Source: Corallium rubrum (lineage: Eukaryota > Cnidaria > Anthozoa > Scleralcyonacea > Coralliidae). From it: a DNA stretch of 64,000 nucleotides. Below, piece by piece: positions 63,694-64,000 of the stretch. The stretch's first letter is position 1. Each line of letters begins with the position of its first letter. Position numbers and translations under genes: made by a program. The notes beneath the pieces are model-generated. The model was not told where the DNA came from. It did no database searches and worked only from the letters and a program-made list of their open reading frames with translations. The stretch is taken from contig OZ035998.1 in NCBI GenBank assembly GCA_964035015.1, forward strand, positions 35,353,628-35,417,627, in the 5' to 3' direction.

Positions 63694-64000
63694 TTAACAT
63701 ATATATATCTCCGCATAATTACTCTGGCGCTAAAAAGCGACGCATACATCACTATTTCTATGTAAGCTGTTCGTGAAAGTGGCCGCTTTCCCCCGGTTTT
63801 TAGTAAATAGATCAAAGGCTCAAAGCTTTGTGTATCGGTTATGAATATATCCCGTGGTGCGTAGAAATAAGGGAGGGACGGTGGGAATATCAATTTCCTC
63901 TGACTCCAACACTGCGTCTGTCTGCCAGCCCGTTAACGCAGCGATGACGACGCTCAACTATTCCATTGCCGCTGACCCCAAGCCTGCACCACGCGCGGTT

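Larger units (their letters stand above)
61937..63868. mobile_element. ~1.9 kb structure bounded by ~165 bp inverted repeats
   Basis: The left arm (61937-62105) and right arm (63705-63868) share GATATATT-ATAACCGATA, CAAAGCTTTGAGCCTTTGAT, TTACATAGAAATAGT and GAGTAATTATGC blocks in inverted order. Between them lie a (CGTTT)n tract (62206-62236), a LINE fragment, (AT)n (63010-63053), and another MITE. It could be a large foldback element that accumulated insertions, or two copies of one MITE in opposite orientation. Confidence 0.65.

Overview
The window is repeat-rich nuclear DNA from a multicellular animal. It has very long AT and AAT microsatellites, foldback elements, GIY-YIG Penelope-like elements (PLEs), several non-LTR (LINE) families, hAT and mariner-like MITEs and spliced genes with GT-AG introns. 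The PLE and virus-like gene families are ones I associate from memory with cnidarian genomes; cnidarian is therefore an inference and the species is unknown.

Layout. 1-1025: half or more of an ~800 bp palindrome, then a LINE 3' end. 2846-3818: a satellite of 275-276 bp units, each carrying a hammerhead self-cleaving ribozyme. 3950-10100: minus-strand retroelement wrecks (two PLE-type RTs, a CR1-like LINE) and one PLE with a long intact RT plus GIY-YIG frame. 11031-26281: a compact virus-like Polinton/Maverick element with higher GC and almost no spacers. 26282-28860: tandem copies of a ~1.4 kb repeat, one carrying a hAT MITE with perfect target-site duplications. 29094-34710: pentamer and tetramer repeats, a LINE, four foldback MITEs and an unrecognised spliced gene fragment. 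35262-39543: a second damaged PLE, a LINE endonuclease fragment and nested foldbacks. 41627-51827: a ~5 kb tandem duplication with no convincing gene. 52488-55667: the best host gene, four exons in phase, with a TATA box and a poly(A) signal, encoding a 141-residue secreted cysteine-bearing protein. 56000-64000: a LINE wreck, a PLE-type inverted repeat and more nested foldback elements.

The Polinton. Seven leftward genes (C-terminally anchored virion-type protein, small basic/acidic protein, packaging ATPase, major capsid candidate, coiled-coil/membrane protein, chromodomain integrase, penton-like protein) diverge from a 40 bp spacer. The rightward genes are a fibre-like protein, five small membrane proteins, a zinc-ribbon protein, a catalytically dead tandem nuclease-like protein, a BRO-N/nuclease/zinc-finger protein and a protein-primed DNA polymerase. 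The last two have near-identical upstream modules, each shared with a small divergent ORF. Integrase and polymerase would serve integration and replication; ATPase, capsid, penton and fibre candidates would serve particle assembly. This copy looks defective: frameshifts in ATPase and polymerase, an amber codon in the fibre gene, and polymerase truncation before its palm motifs with loss of the right end. The two frameshifts lie in homopolymers, so assembly error is a live alternative.

The items most worth following are the ribozyme satellite, the dead/active nuclease pair in the Polinton, the motif shared by its gene starts, and the excess of TGACGTCA octamers in foldback elements.
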